Source: Notolepis coatsorum
Taxonomy: Eukaryota; Chordata; Actinopteri; Aulopiformes; Paralepididae
Length of the DNA stretch: 64,000 nt
Direction of reading: 5' to 3'
NCBI GenBank assembly: GCA_963971535.1
Contig: OZ020589.1
Coordinates: 54,503,743 to 54,567,742, forward strand
Shown: positions 21,201 to 33,692 of the stretch, piece by piece
Numbering within the stretch: position 1 is the first letter of the stretch
How the letters are laid out: each line of letters begins with the position of its first letter
Notes under the pieces: model-generated
Seen by the model: the letters and a program-made list of their open reading frames with translations, nothing else
The model's database searches: none
Told to the model about the DNA's origin: nothing
Program-made: the position numbers and the translations under genes

Positions 21201-24200
21201 AACACTAGTCTGGTAGGACTGTTAATACTAGCCTGGTAGAACTGTTAATACTAGTCTGGTAGGACTGTTAATACTAGTCTGGTAGGACTGTTAACACTAG
21301 TCTGGTAACTCTGTTAATACTAGTCTGGTAGGACAGTTAATACTAGTCTGGTAGGACTGTTAATACTAGCCTGGTAGGACTGTTAATACTAGTCTGGTAG
21401 GACTGTTAATACTAGTCTGGTAGGACTGTTTACACTAGTCTGGTAGGACTGTTAATACTAGTCTGGTAGGACTGTTAATACTAGTCTGGTAGAACTGTTA
21501 ATACTAGTCTGGTAGGACTGTTAATACTAGTCTGGTAGGACTGTTAATACTAGTCTGGTATGACTGTTAATACTAGTCTGGTAGGACTGTTAACACTAGT
21601 CTGGTAGGACTGTTTACACTAGTCTGGTAGGACTGTTAATACTAGAGGACTGTTAATACTAGTCTGGTAGGACTGTTAATACTAGTCTGGTAGGACTGTT
21701 AATACTAGTCTGGTAGGACTGTTAATACTAGTCTGGTAGGACTGTTAATACTAGTCTGGTAGGACTGTTAATACTAGTCTGGTAGGACTGTTTACACTAG
21801 TCTGGTAGGACTGTTAATACTAGTCTGGTAGGACTGTTAATACTAGTCTGGTAGGACTGTTAATACTAGTCTGGTAGCACTGTTTACACTAGAGGACTGT
21901 TAATACTAGCCTGGTAGGACTGTTTACACTAGTCTGGTAGGACTGTTAATACTAGTCTGGTAGGACTGTTAATACTAGTCTGGTAGGACTGTTAATACTA
22001 GTCTGGTAGGACTGTTAACACTAGTCTGGTAGGACTGTTTACACTAGTCTGGTAGGACTGTTTACACTAGTCTGGTAGGACTGTTAATACTAGTCTGGTA
22101 GGACTGTTAATACTAGTCTGGTAGGACTGTTAATACTAGTCTGGTAGGACTGTTAATACTAGCCTGGTAGGACTGTTTACACTAGTCTGGTAGGACTGTT
22201 AATACTAGTCTGGTAGGACTGTTAATACTAGTCTGGTAGGACTGTTAATACTAGTCTGGTAGGACTGTTAACACTAGTCTGGTAGGACTGTTTACACTAG
22301 TCTGGTAGGACTGTTTACACTAGTCTGGTAGGACTGTTAATACTAGTCTGGTATGACTGTTAATACTAGTCTGGTAGGACTGTTAATACTAGTCTGGTAG
22401 GACTGTTAATACTAGCCTGGTAGGACTGTTAATACTAGTCTGGTAGGACTGTTAATACTAGTCTGGTAGGACTGTTAATACTAGCCTGGTAGGACTGTTA
22501 ATACTAGTCTGGTAGGACTGTTAATACTAGTCTGGTAGAACTGTTAATACTAGTCTGGTAGGACTGTTTACACTAGTCTGGTAGGACTGTTAATACTAGC
22601 CTGGTAGGACTGTTAATACTAGTCTGGTAGGACTGTTAATACTAGCCTGGTAGGACTGTTAACACTAGTCTGGTAGGACTGTTAATACTAGCCTGGTAGG
22701 ACTGTTAATACTAGTCTGGTAGGACTGTTAATACTAGTCTGGTAGGACTGTTAACACTAGTCTGGTAACTCTGTTAATACTAGTCTGGTAGGACAGTTAA
22801 TACTAGTCTGGTAGGACTGTTAATACTAGCCTGGTAGGACTGTTAATACTAGTCTGGTAGGACTGTTAATACTAGTCTGGTAGGACTGTTTACACTAGTC
22901 TGGTAGGACTGTTAATACTAGTCTGGTAGGACTGTTAATACTAGTCTGGTAGGACTGTTAATACTAGTCTGGTAGGACTGTTAATACTAGTCTGGTAGGA
23001 CTGTTAATACTAGTCTGGTATGACTGTTAATACTAGTCTGGTAGGACTGTTAACACTAGTCTGGTAGGACTGTTTACACTAGTCTGGTAGGACTGTTAAT
23101 ACTAGAGGACTGTTAATACTAGTCTGGTAGGACTGTTAATACTAGTCTGGTAGGACTGTTAATACTAGTCTGGTAGGACTGTTAATACTAGTCTGGTAGG
23201 ACTGTTAATACTAGTCTGGTAGGACTGTTAATACTAGTCTGGTAGGACTGTTTACACTAGTCTGGTAGAAATGTTAATACTAGTCTGGTAGGACTGTTAA
23301 TACTAGTCTGGTAGAACTGTTAATACTAGTCTGGTAGGACTGTTTACACTAGAGGACTGTTAATACTAGCCTGGTAGGACTGTTTACACTAGTCTGGTAG
23401 GACTGTTAATACTAGTCTGGTAGAACTGTTAATACTAGTCTGGTAGGACTGTTAATACTAGTCTGGTAGGACTGTTAATACTAGTCTGGTAGGACTGTTA
23501 ACACTAGTCTGGTAGGACTGTTTACACTAGTCTGGTAGGACTGTTTACACTAGTCTGGTAGGACTGTTAATACTAGTCTGGTAGGACTGTTAATACTAGT
23601 CTGGTAGGACTGTTAATACTAGCCTGGTAGGACTGTTTACACTAGTCTGGTAGGACTGTTAATACTAGTCTGGTAGGACTGTTAATACTAGTCTGGTAGG
23701 ACTGTTAATACTAGTCTGGTAGGACTGTTAACACTAGTCTGGTAGGACTGTTTACACTAGTCTGGTAGGACTGTTTACACTAGTCTGGTAGGACTGTTAA
23801 TACTAGTCTGGTATGACTGTTAATACTAGTCTGGTAGGACTGTTAATACTAGTCTGGTAGGACTGTTAATACTAGCCTGGTAGGACTGTTAATACTAGTC
23901 TGGTAGGACTGTTAATACTAGTCTGGTAGGACTGTTAATACTAGCCTGGTAGGACTGTTAATACTAGTCTGGTAGGACTGTTAATACTAGTCTGGTAGGA
24001 CTGTTAATACTAGTCTGGTAGGACTGTTTACACTAGTCTGGTAGGACTGTTAATACTAGCCTGGTAGGACTGTTAATACTAGTCTGGTAGGACTGTTAAT
24101 ACTAGCCTGGTAGGACAGTTAACACTAGTCTGGTAGGACTGTTAATACTAGTCTGGTAGGACAGTTAACACTAGTCTGGTAGGACTGTTTACACTAGTCT

Positions 24201-27200
24201 GGTAGGACTGTTAATACTAGTCTGGTAGGACTGTTAATACTAGCCTGGTAGGACTGTTAACACTAGTCTGGTAGGACTGTTAATACTAGTCTGGTAGGAC
24301 TGTTTACACTAGTCTGGTAGGACTGTTAATACTAGCCTGGTAGGACTGTTAATACTAGTCTGGTAGGACTGTTAATACTAGCCTGGTAGGACTGTTAAAA
24401 CTAGTCTGGTAGGACTGTTAATACTAGTCTGGTAGGACAGTTAACACTAGTCTGGTAGGACTGTTTACACTAGTCTGGTAGGACTGTTAATACTAGTCTG
24501 GTAGGACTGTTAATACTAGTCTGGTAGGACTGTTAATACTAGCCTGGTAGGACTGTTAATACTAGTCTGGTAGGACTGTTAACACTAGTCTGGTAGGACT
24601 GTTAATACTAGTCTGGTAGGACTGTTAATACTAGTCTGGTAGGACTGTTAATACTAGTCTGGTAGGACTGTTAATACTAGTCTGGTAGGACTGTTAATAC
24701 TAGTCTGGTAGGACTGTTAACACTAGTCTGGTAGGACTGTTAACACTAGTCTGGTAGGACTGTTAATACTAGCCTGGTAGGACTGTTAATACTAGCCTGG
24801 TAGGACTGTTAATACTAGTCTGGTAGGACTGTTAATACTAGTCTGGTAGGACTGTTAATACTAGTCTGGTAGGACTGTTAATACTAGTCTGGTAGGACTG
24901 TTTACACTAGTCTGGTAGGACTGTTTACACTAGTCTGGTAACTGTTAACACTAGTCTGGTAGGACTGTTAACACTAGTCTGGTAGGACTGTTAATACTAG
25001 TCTGGTAGGACTGTTAATACTAGTCTGGTAGGACTGTTAATACTAGTCTGGTAGGACTGTTTACACTAGTCTGGTAGGACTGTTAACACTAGTCTGGTAG
25101 GACTGTTTACACTAGTCTGGTAGGACTGTTAATACTAGAGGACTGTTAATACTAGTCTGGTAGGACTGTTTACACTAGTCTGGTAGGACTGTTAATACTA
25201 GAGGACTGTTAATACTAGTCTGGTAGGACTGTTAATACTAGTCTGGTAGGACTGTTAATACTAGAGGACTGTTAATACTAGTCTGGTAGGACTGTTTACA
25301 CTAGTCTGGTAGGACTGTTAACACTAGTCTGGTAGGACTGTTTACACTAGTCTGGTAGGACTGTTAATACTAGAGGACTGTTAATACTAGTCTGGTAGGA
25401 CTGTTTACACTAGTCTGGTAGGACTGTTAATACTAGAGGACTGTTAATACTAGTCTGGTAGGACTGTTAATACTAGAGGACTGTTAATACTAGTCTGGTA
25501 GGACTGTTAATACTAGAGGACTGTTAATACTAGTCTGGTAGGACTGTTAATACTAGTCTGGTAGGACTGTTTACACTAGTCTGGTAGGACTGTTAATACT
25601 AGTCTGGTAGGACTGTTAATACTAGTCTGGTAGGACTGTTAATACTAGTCTGGTAGGACTGTTAATACTAGTCTGGTAGGACTGTTAACACTAGTCTGGT
25701 AGGACTGTTTACACTAGTCTGGTAGGACTGTTAACACTAGTCTGGTAGGACTGTTAATACTAGTCTCGTAGCACTGGTAATACTAGTCTGGTAGGACTGT
25801 TAATACTAGTCTGGTAGGACTGTTTACACTAGTCTGGTAGGACTGTTTACACTAGTCTGGTAGGACTGTTTACACTAGTCTGGTAGGACTGTTAATACTA
25901 GTCTGGTAGGACTGTTAATACTAGTCTGGTAGGACTGTTAATACTAGTCTGGTAGGACTGTTAATACTAGTCTGGTAGGACTGTTAATACTAGTCTGGTA
26001 GGACTGTTTACACTAGTCTGGTAGGACTGTTAATACTAGCCTGGTAGAACTGTTAATACTAGCCTGGTAGGACTGTTAATACTAGTCTGGTAGGACTGTT
26101 AACACTAGTCTGGTAGGACTGTTAACACTAGTCTGGTAGGACTGTTAATACTAGTCTGGTAGGACTGTTAACACTAGTCTGGTAGGACTGTTAATACTAG
26201 TCTGGTAGGACTGTTAACACTAGTCTGGTAGGACTGTTAACACTAGTCTGGTAGGACTGTTAATACTAGTCTGGTAGGACTGTTAATACTAGTCTGGTAG
26301 GACTGTTTACACTAGTCTGGTAGGACTGTTAATACTAGTCTGGTAGGACTGTTTACACTAGTCTGGTAGGACTGTTAATACTAGTCTGGTAGGACTGTTA
26401 ATACTAGCCTGGTAGGACTGTTAATACTAGTCTGGTAGGACTGTTTACACTAGTCTGGTAGGACTGTTAATACTAGTCTGGTAGGACTGTTTACACTAGT
26501 CTGGTAGGACTGTTAATACTAGTCTGGTAGGACTGTTAATACTAGTCTGGTAGGACTGTTAATACTAGCCTGGTAGGACTGTTAATACTAGTCTGGTAGG
26601 ACTGTTTACACTAGTCTGGTAGGACTGTTAACACTAGTCTGGTAGGACTGTTTACACTAGTCTGGTAGGACTGTTAATACTAGAGGACTGTTAATACTAG
26701 TCTGGTAGGACTGTTTACACTAGTCTGGTAGGACTGTTAATACTAGAGGACTGTTAATACTAGTCTGGTATGACTGTTAATACTAGTCTGGTAGGACTGT
26801 TAATACTAGAGGACTGTTAATACTAGTCTGGTAGGACTGTTTACACTAGTCTGGTAGGACTGTTAACACTAGTCTGGTAGGACTGTTTACACTAGTCTGG
26901 TAGGACTGTTAATACTAGAGGACTGTTAATACTAGTCTGGTAGGACTGTTTACACTAGTCTGGTAGGACTGTTAATACTAGAGGACTGTTAATACTAGTC
27001 TGGTAGGACTGTTAATACTAGAGGACTGTTAATACTAGTCTGGTAGGACTGTTAATACTAGAGGACTGTTAATACTAGTCTGGTAGGACTGTTAATACTA
27101 GTCTGGTAGGACTGTTTACACTAGTCTGGTAGGACTGTTAATACTAGTCTGGTAGGACTGTTAATACTAGTCTGGTAGGACTGTTAATACTAGTCTGGTA

Positions 27201-29102
27201 GGACTGTTAACACTAGTCTGGTAGGACTGTTTACACTAGTCTGGTAGGACTGTTAACACTAGTCTGGTAGGACTGTTAATACTAGTCTCGTAGCACTGGT
27301 AATACTAGTCTGGTAGGACTGTTAATACTAGTCTGGTAGGACTGTTTACACTAGTCTGGTAGGACTGTTTACACTAGTCTGGTAGGACTGTTTACACTAG
27401 TCTGGTAGGACTGTTAATACTAGTCTGGTAGGACTGTTAATACTAGTCTGGTAGGACTGTTAATACTAGTCTGGTAGGACTGTTAATACTAGTCTGGTAG
27501 GACTGTTAATACTAGTCTGGTAGGACTGTTTACACTAGTCTGGTAGGACTGTTAATACTAGCCTGGTAGAACTGTTAATACTAGCCTGGTAGGACTGTTA
27601 ATACTAGTCTGGTAGGACTGTTAACACTAGTCTGGTAGGACTGTTAACACTAGTCTGGTAGGACTGTTAATACTAGTCTGGTAGGACTGTTAACACTAGT
27701 CTGGTAGGACTGTTAATACTAGTCTGGTAGGACTGTTAACACTAGTCTGGTAGGACTGTTAACACTAGTCTGGTAGGACTGTTAATACTAGTCTGGTAGG
27801 ACTGTTAATACTAGTCTGGTAGGACTGTTTACACTAGTCTGGTAGGACTGTTAATACTAGTCTGGTAGGACTGTTTACACTAGTCTGGTAGGACTGTTAA
27901 TACTAGTCTGGTAGGACTGTTAATACTAGCCTGGTAGGACTGTTAATACTAGTCTGGTAGGACTGTTTACACTAGTCTGGTAGGACTGTTAATACTAGTC
28001 TGGTAGGACTGTTTACACTAGTCTGGTAGGACTGTTAATACTAGTCTGGTAGGACTGTTAATACTAGTCTGGTAGGACTGTTAATACTAGCCTGGTAGGA
28101 CTGTTTACACTAGTCTGGTAGGACTGTTAATACTAGTCTGGTAGGACTGTTAATACTAGTCTGGTAGGACTGTTAATACTAGTCTGGTAGGACTGTTTAC
28201 ACTAGTCTGGTAGGACTGTTAATACTAGTCTGGTAGGACTGTTAATACTAGTCTGGTAGGACTGTTAATACTAGTCTGGTAGGACTGTTAACACTAGTCT
28301 GGTAGGACTGTTAATACTAGTCTGGTAGGACTGTTTACACTAGCCTGGTAGGACTGTTAATACTAGTCTGGTAGGACTGTTTACACTAGTCTGGTAGGAC
28401 TGTTAATACTAGCCTGGTAGGACTGTTAATACTAGTCTGGTAGGACTGTTTACACTAGTCTGGTAGGACTGTTAATACTAGTCTGGTAGGACTGTTAATA
28501 CTAGTCTGGTAGGACTGTTAATACTAGCCTGGTAGGACTGTTAATACTAGTCTGGTAGGACTGTTAATACTAGTCTGGTAGGACTGTTTACACTAGTCTG
28601 GTAGGACTGTTAATACTAGTCTGGTAGGACTGTTAATACTAGTCTGGTAGGACTGTTAATACTAGTCTGGTAGGACTGTTAATACTAGCCTGGTAGGACT
28701 GTTAACACTAGTCTGGTAGGACTGTTAATACTAGTCTGGTAGGACTGTTAATACTAGTCTGGTAGGACTGTTAATACTAGTCTGGTAGGACTGTTAACAC
28801 TAGTCTGGTAGGACTGTTAATACTAGTCTGGTAGGACTGTTAACACTAGTCTGGTAGACCTGTTTACACTAGTCTGGTAGGACTGTTTACACTAGTCTGG
28901 TAGGACTGTTAACACTAGTCTGGTAGGACTGTTTACACTAGTCTGGTAGGACTGTTAATACTAGCCTGGTAGGACTGTTAATACTAGTCTGGTAGGACTG
29001 TTAATACTAGTCGGGTAGGACTGTTTACACTAGTCTGGTAGGACTGTTAACACTAGTCTGTTAGGACTGTTAATACTAGCCTGGTAGGACTGTTAACACT
29101 AA
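18215..29102. repeat. Sat1: 23-bp satellite array, roughly 475 units
   Basis: The consensus unit is ACTGTTAATACTAGTCTGGT plus AGG, containing the SpeI site ACTAGT. Units come in a few variants: TTAATA, TTAACA, TTTACA and TCTACA at the centre; GTCTGG or GCCTGG; and GGACTG, GAACTG or TGACTG. A 17-bp short unit lacking TCTGGT ('CTAGAGGACTG') recurs at about 20,430, 21,645, 21,890, 23,105, 23,350, then in clusters at 25,135-25,520 and 26,685-27,065. Stops in every frame exclude coding. Confidence 0.98.
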
Positions 29103-29386
29103 GTCTAGCTACAGAACTGCCAGTGACATCTTTCCACCATTGTCACAGTTCCCGGTACATTCACAGCCTTTTTGGCGATTAAAAGTGCATCCGATTCGTC
29201 CACCGCGTCTCGAGGTAGGGCGGCAGGCGGTGAGTGTGTGCGAGCCGGCTCTCTTACCTCCAGGGATGTAGGGTTTGTAAGGGGCTGCAAGGACTGCAGG
29301 GGCTGCATGGGCTCAGGAGGGTGGGGCTCTGGGAGGTGGGCGACAAGCTGAAAGGGAAGAAGACACGGCCATATGGTTTCAGTGTG
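29103..29386. other. single-copy DNA between Sat1 and the 72-bp minisatellite
   Basis: On the minus strand an open stretch rich in Pro, Leu and Gln ('MQPLQSLQPLTNPTSLE') is followed directly by GTAAGAG, a good splice-donor match (about 29,252-29,262). This could be the end of a host exon, but no protein family is recognised and no acceptor side is identified. Confidence 0.25.
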
Positions 29387-29962
29387 CTGACTCAGCCCTG
29401 CACGGCTGCCTGTCGCTGGGAGTCAACATGCTGGCTGCACCGCACGCTCTGCGTCTCACTGACTCAGCCCTGCACGGCTGCCTGTCGCTGGGAGTCAACA
29501 TGCTGGCTGCACCGCACGCTCTGCGTCTCACTGACTCAGCCCTGCACGGCTGCCTGTCGCTGGGAGTCAACATGCTGGCTGCACCGCCCGCTCTGCGTCT
29601 CACTGACTCAGCCCTGCACGGCTGCCTGTCGCTGGGAGTCAACATGCTGGCTGCACCGCACGCTCTGCGTCTCACTGACTCAGCCCTGCATGGCTGCCTG
29701 TCGCTGGGAGTCAACATGCTGGCTGCACCACACGCTCTGCGTCTCACTGACTCAGCCCTGCACGGCTGCCTGTCGCTGGGAGTCAACATGCTGGCTGCAC
29801 CGCCCGCTCTGCGTCTCACTGACTCAGCCCTGCACGGCTGCCTGTCGCTGGGAGTCAACATGCTGGCTGCACCGCCCGCTCTGCGTCTCACTGACTCAGC
29901 CCTGCATGGCTGCCTGTCGCTGGGAGTCAACATGCTGGCTGCACCGCCCGCTCTCACTTTCA
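29387..29962. repeat. 72-bp minisatellite, 8 units
   Basis: Units begin CTGACTCAGCCCTGCACGGC at 29,387, 29,459, 29,531 and onward every 72 bp, differing at only a few positions (CACGG/CATGG, CCGCACG/CCGCCCG). At 24 codons per unit, frames are open on both strands (for example 'MLAAPHALRLTDSALHG' on plus). The array is very homogeneous, hence recently expanded. A coding role is not supported. Confidence 0.97.
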
Positions 29963-30551
29963 CTGCAGGGGGGGAGGGTCTCCATTTTGTTTCAACTGAG
30001 TGATTTTTAAGTCTTAAACTCCTACTTCTTAAGACAAGTGAGATAAGTCAGTGGGGGTGAGTTAATGTCATGTATTTAGAAAAAAAAGTGACAAATCTAT
30101 AAATAATCTACAAAATAAGGCAGAGCACTCCTTTTGTTTGAAGAAAGATTAAATTACTTGTTGAGATGGAGATTGTTATTTTTCTTTCGCCATGATTCAT
30201 TGGCTGACATGAAATGGTGGTGATAGACATTTGGCCACTGCTCTGTGTGGCCGTGGCCTATTTGGACGTGACACAAAGTTAGACATGGATGTGGTTTCTA
30301 TTTTGAAAGCCAAGGCAAGCCTTCAAATTAAAATCAACCTTGAAATCGATCTTTTAATGTACATCTTCAGTCAGTTTTATTCCCTTATTATTTTATTTTA
30401 TTTTCACTAGATACTCAAGCTACCTTGTTGACAGATGTTAAATGCACAAATGCTATATCTTACATGGATCTCCATGGCGCGCGTACATCAGCACTTTGCG
30501 TCATGGGCTCCCATAGTGTTGTTAATAATATGTTCACTGTAGAAGTATAGG
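29963..30551. other. unassigned DNA with a short Sat2-like sequence
   Basis: No gene is seen. At 30,502-30,525 the words CATGGGCTCC and ATAGTGTTGTTA occur one base apart, as in the Sat2 unit that forms the array 6.5 kb to the right. Confidence 0.4.
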
Positions 30552-30559
30552 GTCTTAGC

Positions 30560-30860
30560 CAGGCATGCGTTCTTCATGGGACGGGGTTGCACTCTGTGCA
30601 ACCCCAGATAAGTACTCGCTATTTGCATATCAATAGCGCCAGTCGTCAGGTGTGTTAAATACGTTCTCAGATACATTCACACCTAACTTGTTGTGAAGAC
30701 ATGTGTTACATTCCATTCGTAGAGGCAATTAGGCACTGTCTTTAGTCTGTGCTCAAGCGAGGGGACATTAAATGCGCATTCGCGGGAGCGCGCGCACGCG
30801 CCGGGAGCGAGCGTGCATGTGGTTCGTGCAACCACAGATGATTTCAATAATGCACCACTG
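30560..30860. mobile_element. hAT-like MITE, 301 bp, with 8-bp target duplication
   Basis: The element has CAG...CTG termini ('CAGGCATGC' left, 'GCACCACTG' right; 11 of 17 terminal positions pair) and is flanked by GTCTTAGC at 30,552-30,559 and 30,861-30,868. It includes a GC-dense CpG patch at 30,775-30,830 and a small hairpin 'GGTTGCACTCTGTGCAACC'. No coding capacity. Confidence 0.65.
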
Positions 30861-30861
30861 G

Positions 30862-31090
30862 TCTTAGCACAGTAGAAGTATAATATATTTTCACAGTAGA
30901 AGTACAGTATAGTATCTTTATACAGTAGAAGTACAGTATAGTATATTTTTACAGTAGAAGTACAGTATAGTATATTTTTACAGTATACGTACAGTATAGT
31001 ATCTTTTTACAGTAGATGTACAGTATAGTATCTTTTTACTAACCAAGCTAACCTGAACCAAGCTAACCTGAACCAAGCTAAACTTACCTG
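30862..31090. repeat. 29-bp and 15-bp tandem repeats
   Basis: About six units of a 29-bp repeat (ACAGTAGAAGTACAGTATAG plus a T-rich end) run to about 31,040, followed by three units of AACCAAGCTAACCTG. The MITE above was inserted into the left edge of this repeat, since related words occur on both sides of it. Confidence 0.85.
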
Positions 31091-31234
31091 AAATAGTCAC
31101 TGCAGTCACACAGGATTGCCTTGTGGGCGTTAAACTCAGTGCTGTTGACTTTAATAACCACATCACAGAACCTTCCCGCCAGACACAGCTCATTAAGGAT
31201 TGTACAGGACATTGTTTCCTTTTCCATGTGGGGA

Positions 31235-32544
31235 TTTTTAAATTGTATCTCAGTTTTCAAAAATATTAGAAAAACTCTTCAACAACAGATTAGATAAATT
31301 CATTGATAAACATTTTTTTAAACACAATTTACTCACCGATAGCCAGTATGGATTCAGAACACACCGGTCAACATCACTAGCATTAATAGAACTCATTGAA
31401 AAAATCACAAATTCCATAGATAAAAAAAACATGTAGCTGGAGTATTCATTGATCTAAAAAAAGCATTTGATACTATTAATCATGATATATTAATCAGGAA
31501 ATTGGAAAGATATGGGATCAGGGGGTAGTATTGGACTGGGTGAGAAGCTATCTAAATAAAAGACAACAATTTGTGACAATGAGAGATTATAAATCTGAAT
31601 GTTTGGACATTGCTTGTGGTGTCCCCCAGGGGTCAGTGTTGGATCCAAAACTGTTCATCTTGTACATTAACGAGATATGTAAAGTATCCAATATATTTAA
31701 ATGTATTTTATTTGCGGATGACACTAATCTTTTTTTTTCTGGTGAGAATATCCAGCAGCTTTTAGAGGTCATCACATCTGAAATGAAGAAATTTAAAAAA
31801 TGGTTTGATAGAAACAAATTATCATTGAACTTGAGCAAAACTAAAATGATGTTATTTGGAAACTGTAGATTAAATACTCAAGTACAAGTTAAAATAAATG
31901 ATGTGATTATTGAAAGAGTTTATGAAAATAAATTCCTAGGTGTAATAATAGACCATAAAATCTGTTGGAAACCTCACATAAAACATGTCCAATCTAAACT
32001 GCCGAGAAGCATTTCAGTCATGAGTAAAGTAAAGCACATTCTGGATAGAAAATCACTCTACATTCTCTACTGTTCACTAGTTTTACCATATTTTAATTAC
32101 TGTGCTGAAGTCTGGGGAAACAATTATAAGTCTACACTACAACCACTTTTTATACTCCAAAAAAGGGCCATAATAATAATTCACATTGCAGGTTATCGTG
32201 ATCACACAAACATATTATTTTTAAAGTCAAAAACATTAAAGTTAAATGATCTTGTGGAATTTAAAACGGCACAATTAATGTATAAAGCAAAAAGTCATGC
32301 ACTTCCAAGAAACATTCAAGAACTGTTCTTTGATAGGGAGGGGGGTTATAATCTGAGGGGAGAACTCAATTTAAAAGTGCTAAATATACGCACTACCACG
32401 AGAAGACACTGCATCTCGATATGTGGAGAGAAACTGTGGAACAGGCTAAATGTGGTGCTAAAGCAATGTCCAAACATGAGACAATTCAAACTGATGTATA
32501 AGGAAATGATGTTCACAAGGTACAGGGATGAGGAAGGGACTTGA
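31235..32544 (+). pseudogene. LINE C reverse transcriptase and C-terminal domain
   Basis: Coding begins in the fingers at 'SQFSKILEKLFNNRL', then 'YGFRTHRSTSLALIELIEKI'. Stops at 31,433 and 31,527 interrupt it around the palm motif '[19 protein letters not shown]'. From 31,531 a 337-codon frame is open: 'GVPQGSVLDPKLFILYI', 'CILFADDTNLFFS' (catalytic pair), 'KLSLNLSKTKMMLFG', 'YENKFLGVIIDHKICWKPHI', and the tail 'GEKLWNRLNVVLKQCPNMRQ'. The codons are AT-rich, unlike LINE B inside it. A jockey/I-group family common in cyprinid-type genomes is my best guess; the clade is uncertain. Inactive. Confidence 0.85.
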
Positions 32545-32680
32545 TATTCATGGGTGTTTACATTTACATTTTATTTCTTTCATGTTTTACATATATAGGT
32601 TTTGTTTTTTTGTTTTGCATATATATATATGATAGAGGACGCGACCCCGGTCAGACGCCTCTGGTTTTAGCTCCGCAACG

Positions 32681-33692
32681 ATGTACACACTTTTAGCTAT
32701 TATGTTTGTTTTTTCTACTTTTTTATTTAAAGCAACACTGGCGGGTACGTCATACGACCGTCAGACACTTATGGACCTGAACCCCGGGCTCAAAGAGGAG
32801 TTTGGAGACACTTTTGACCTAGAATGGCCAGCAGAAATCAGACGGGAGAATGGCGGCAAGGAAAAGAACAAAGGCTACGGCAGGAGGAGACACAGAGGGA
32901 GACGTGGAGGTATTAGACTGAGACTAAAAAGAGCTGCTTACCGCCCAGCAATTCCATCCATCTTTCTGGCGAATGCCCGTTCGTTGGAGGGTAGGATGGA
33001 TGACCTAAGGGCGAGGGTCCGGTTCCAACGGGAGATGAGAGACATCAACATCATGTGTCTCACGGAGACATGGCTCACGTCGGCGACTCCGGACAAAAGC
33101 ATTTCTCCCTCGGACGCCTTCACAGTATTACGTGCAGATCGAACCGCTGCCTCAGGAAAGAGCATCGGCGGCGGGGTCTGCCTCCTCACGAACAATTCCT
33201 GGGTTAATCCCGAAGGGGTGCAAGTTCTCTCGAACTTGTGTTCCCCGGACATGGAGCACCTTTCTATCCTGTGTCGTCCGTTTCACCTCCCGAGGGAGTT
33301 CACCGTGGTCATCATGACCGCCGTATATATTCCCCCACACGCGAATACGGGCAAAGCGCTGGGAGAACTACACGATAACCTCAACAGACACCAGATCAAA
33401 CATCCAGACGCAGCGATGGTAGTGGCCGGCGATTTCAACCAGGCAAACCTGAAGAAAGTGATGCCGTCCTTTTTTCAGCACATCGCTTGCTCCACCAGAG
33501 GGAAAAACACACTCGACCACTGTTATTCCCCGTTCAGAGCCGGCTACAAGGCAGTAGCCGCTCCGCCATTAACGGGGTCCTCAAGCTCGAGCGATCACAA
33601 CTCCATCTTGCTATTTCCGGCATATCAGCAAAGATCACGTGACGCCGTCGTGTTACGTGAGACAAAGAAGTGGACCGACGAATCAGAGGCCA
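32681..33692 (+). pseudogene. LINE B ORF2, endonuclease domain
   Basis: The frame opens with a Met at 32,681 followed by a hydrophobic stretch, a basic region ('RRRHRGRRGGIRLRLKRA', about residues 69-88), then the apurinic-type endonuclease that nicks the target. Motifs are 'SIFLANARSLEG', 'IMCLTETWLT' (catalytic Glu), 'MVVAGDFNQANL' (Asp/Asn) and 'SSSSSDHNSILLF' (catalytic His). All look intact. After 'KKWTDESEAT' the frame runs into the inserted LINE fragment; the host frame continues at about 34,090 with 'DVFTDTDWDMF'. The hydrophobic start may not be the true N-terminus. Confidence 0.8.

Noticed and set aside
18215-29102. Regular short repeats resembling a CRISPR array
   Set aside because: Units are head-to-tail with no unique spacers and no cas genes, and all surrounding elements are eukaryotic; this is a satellite. 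The same applies to 37,028-46,142.
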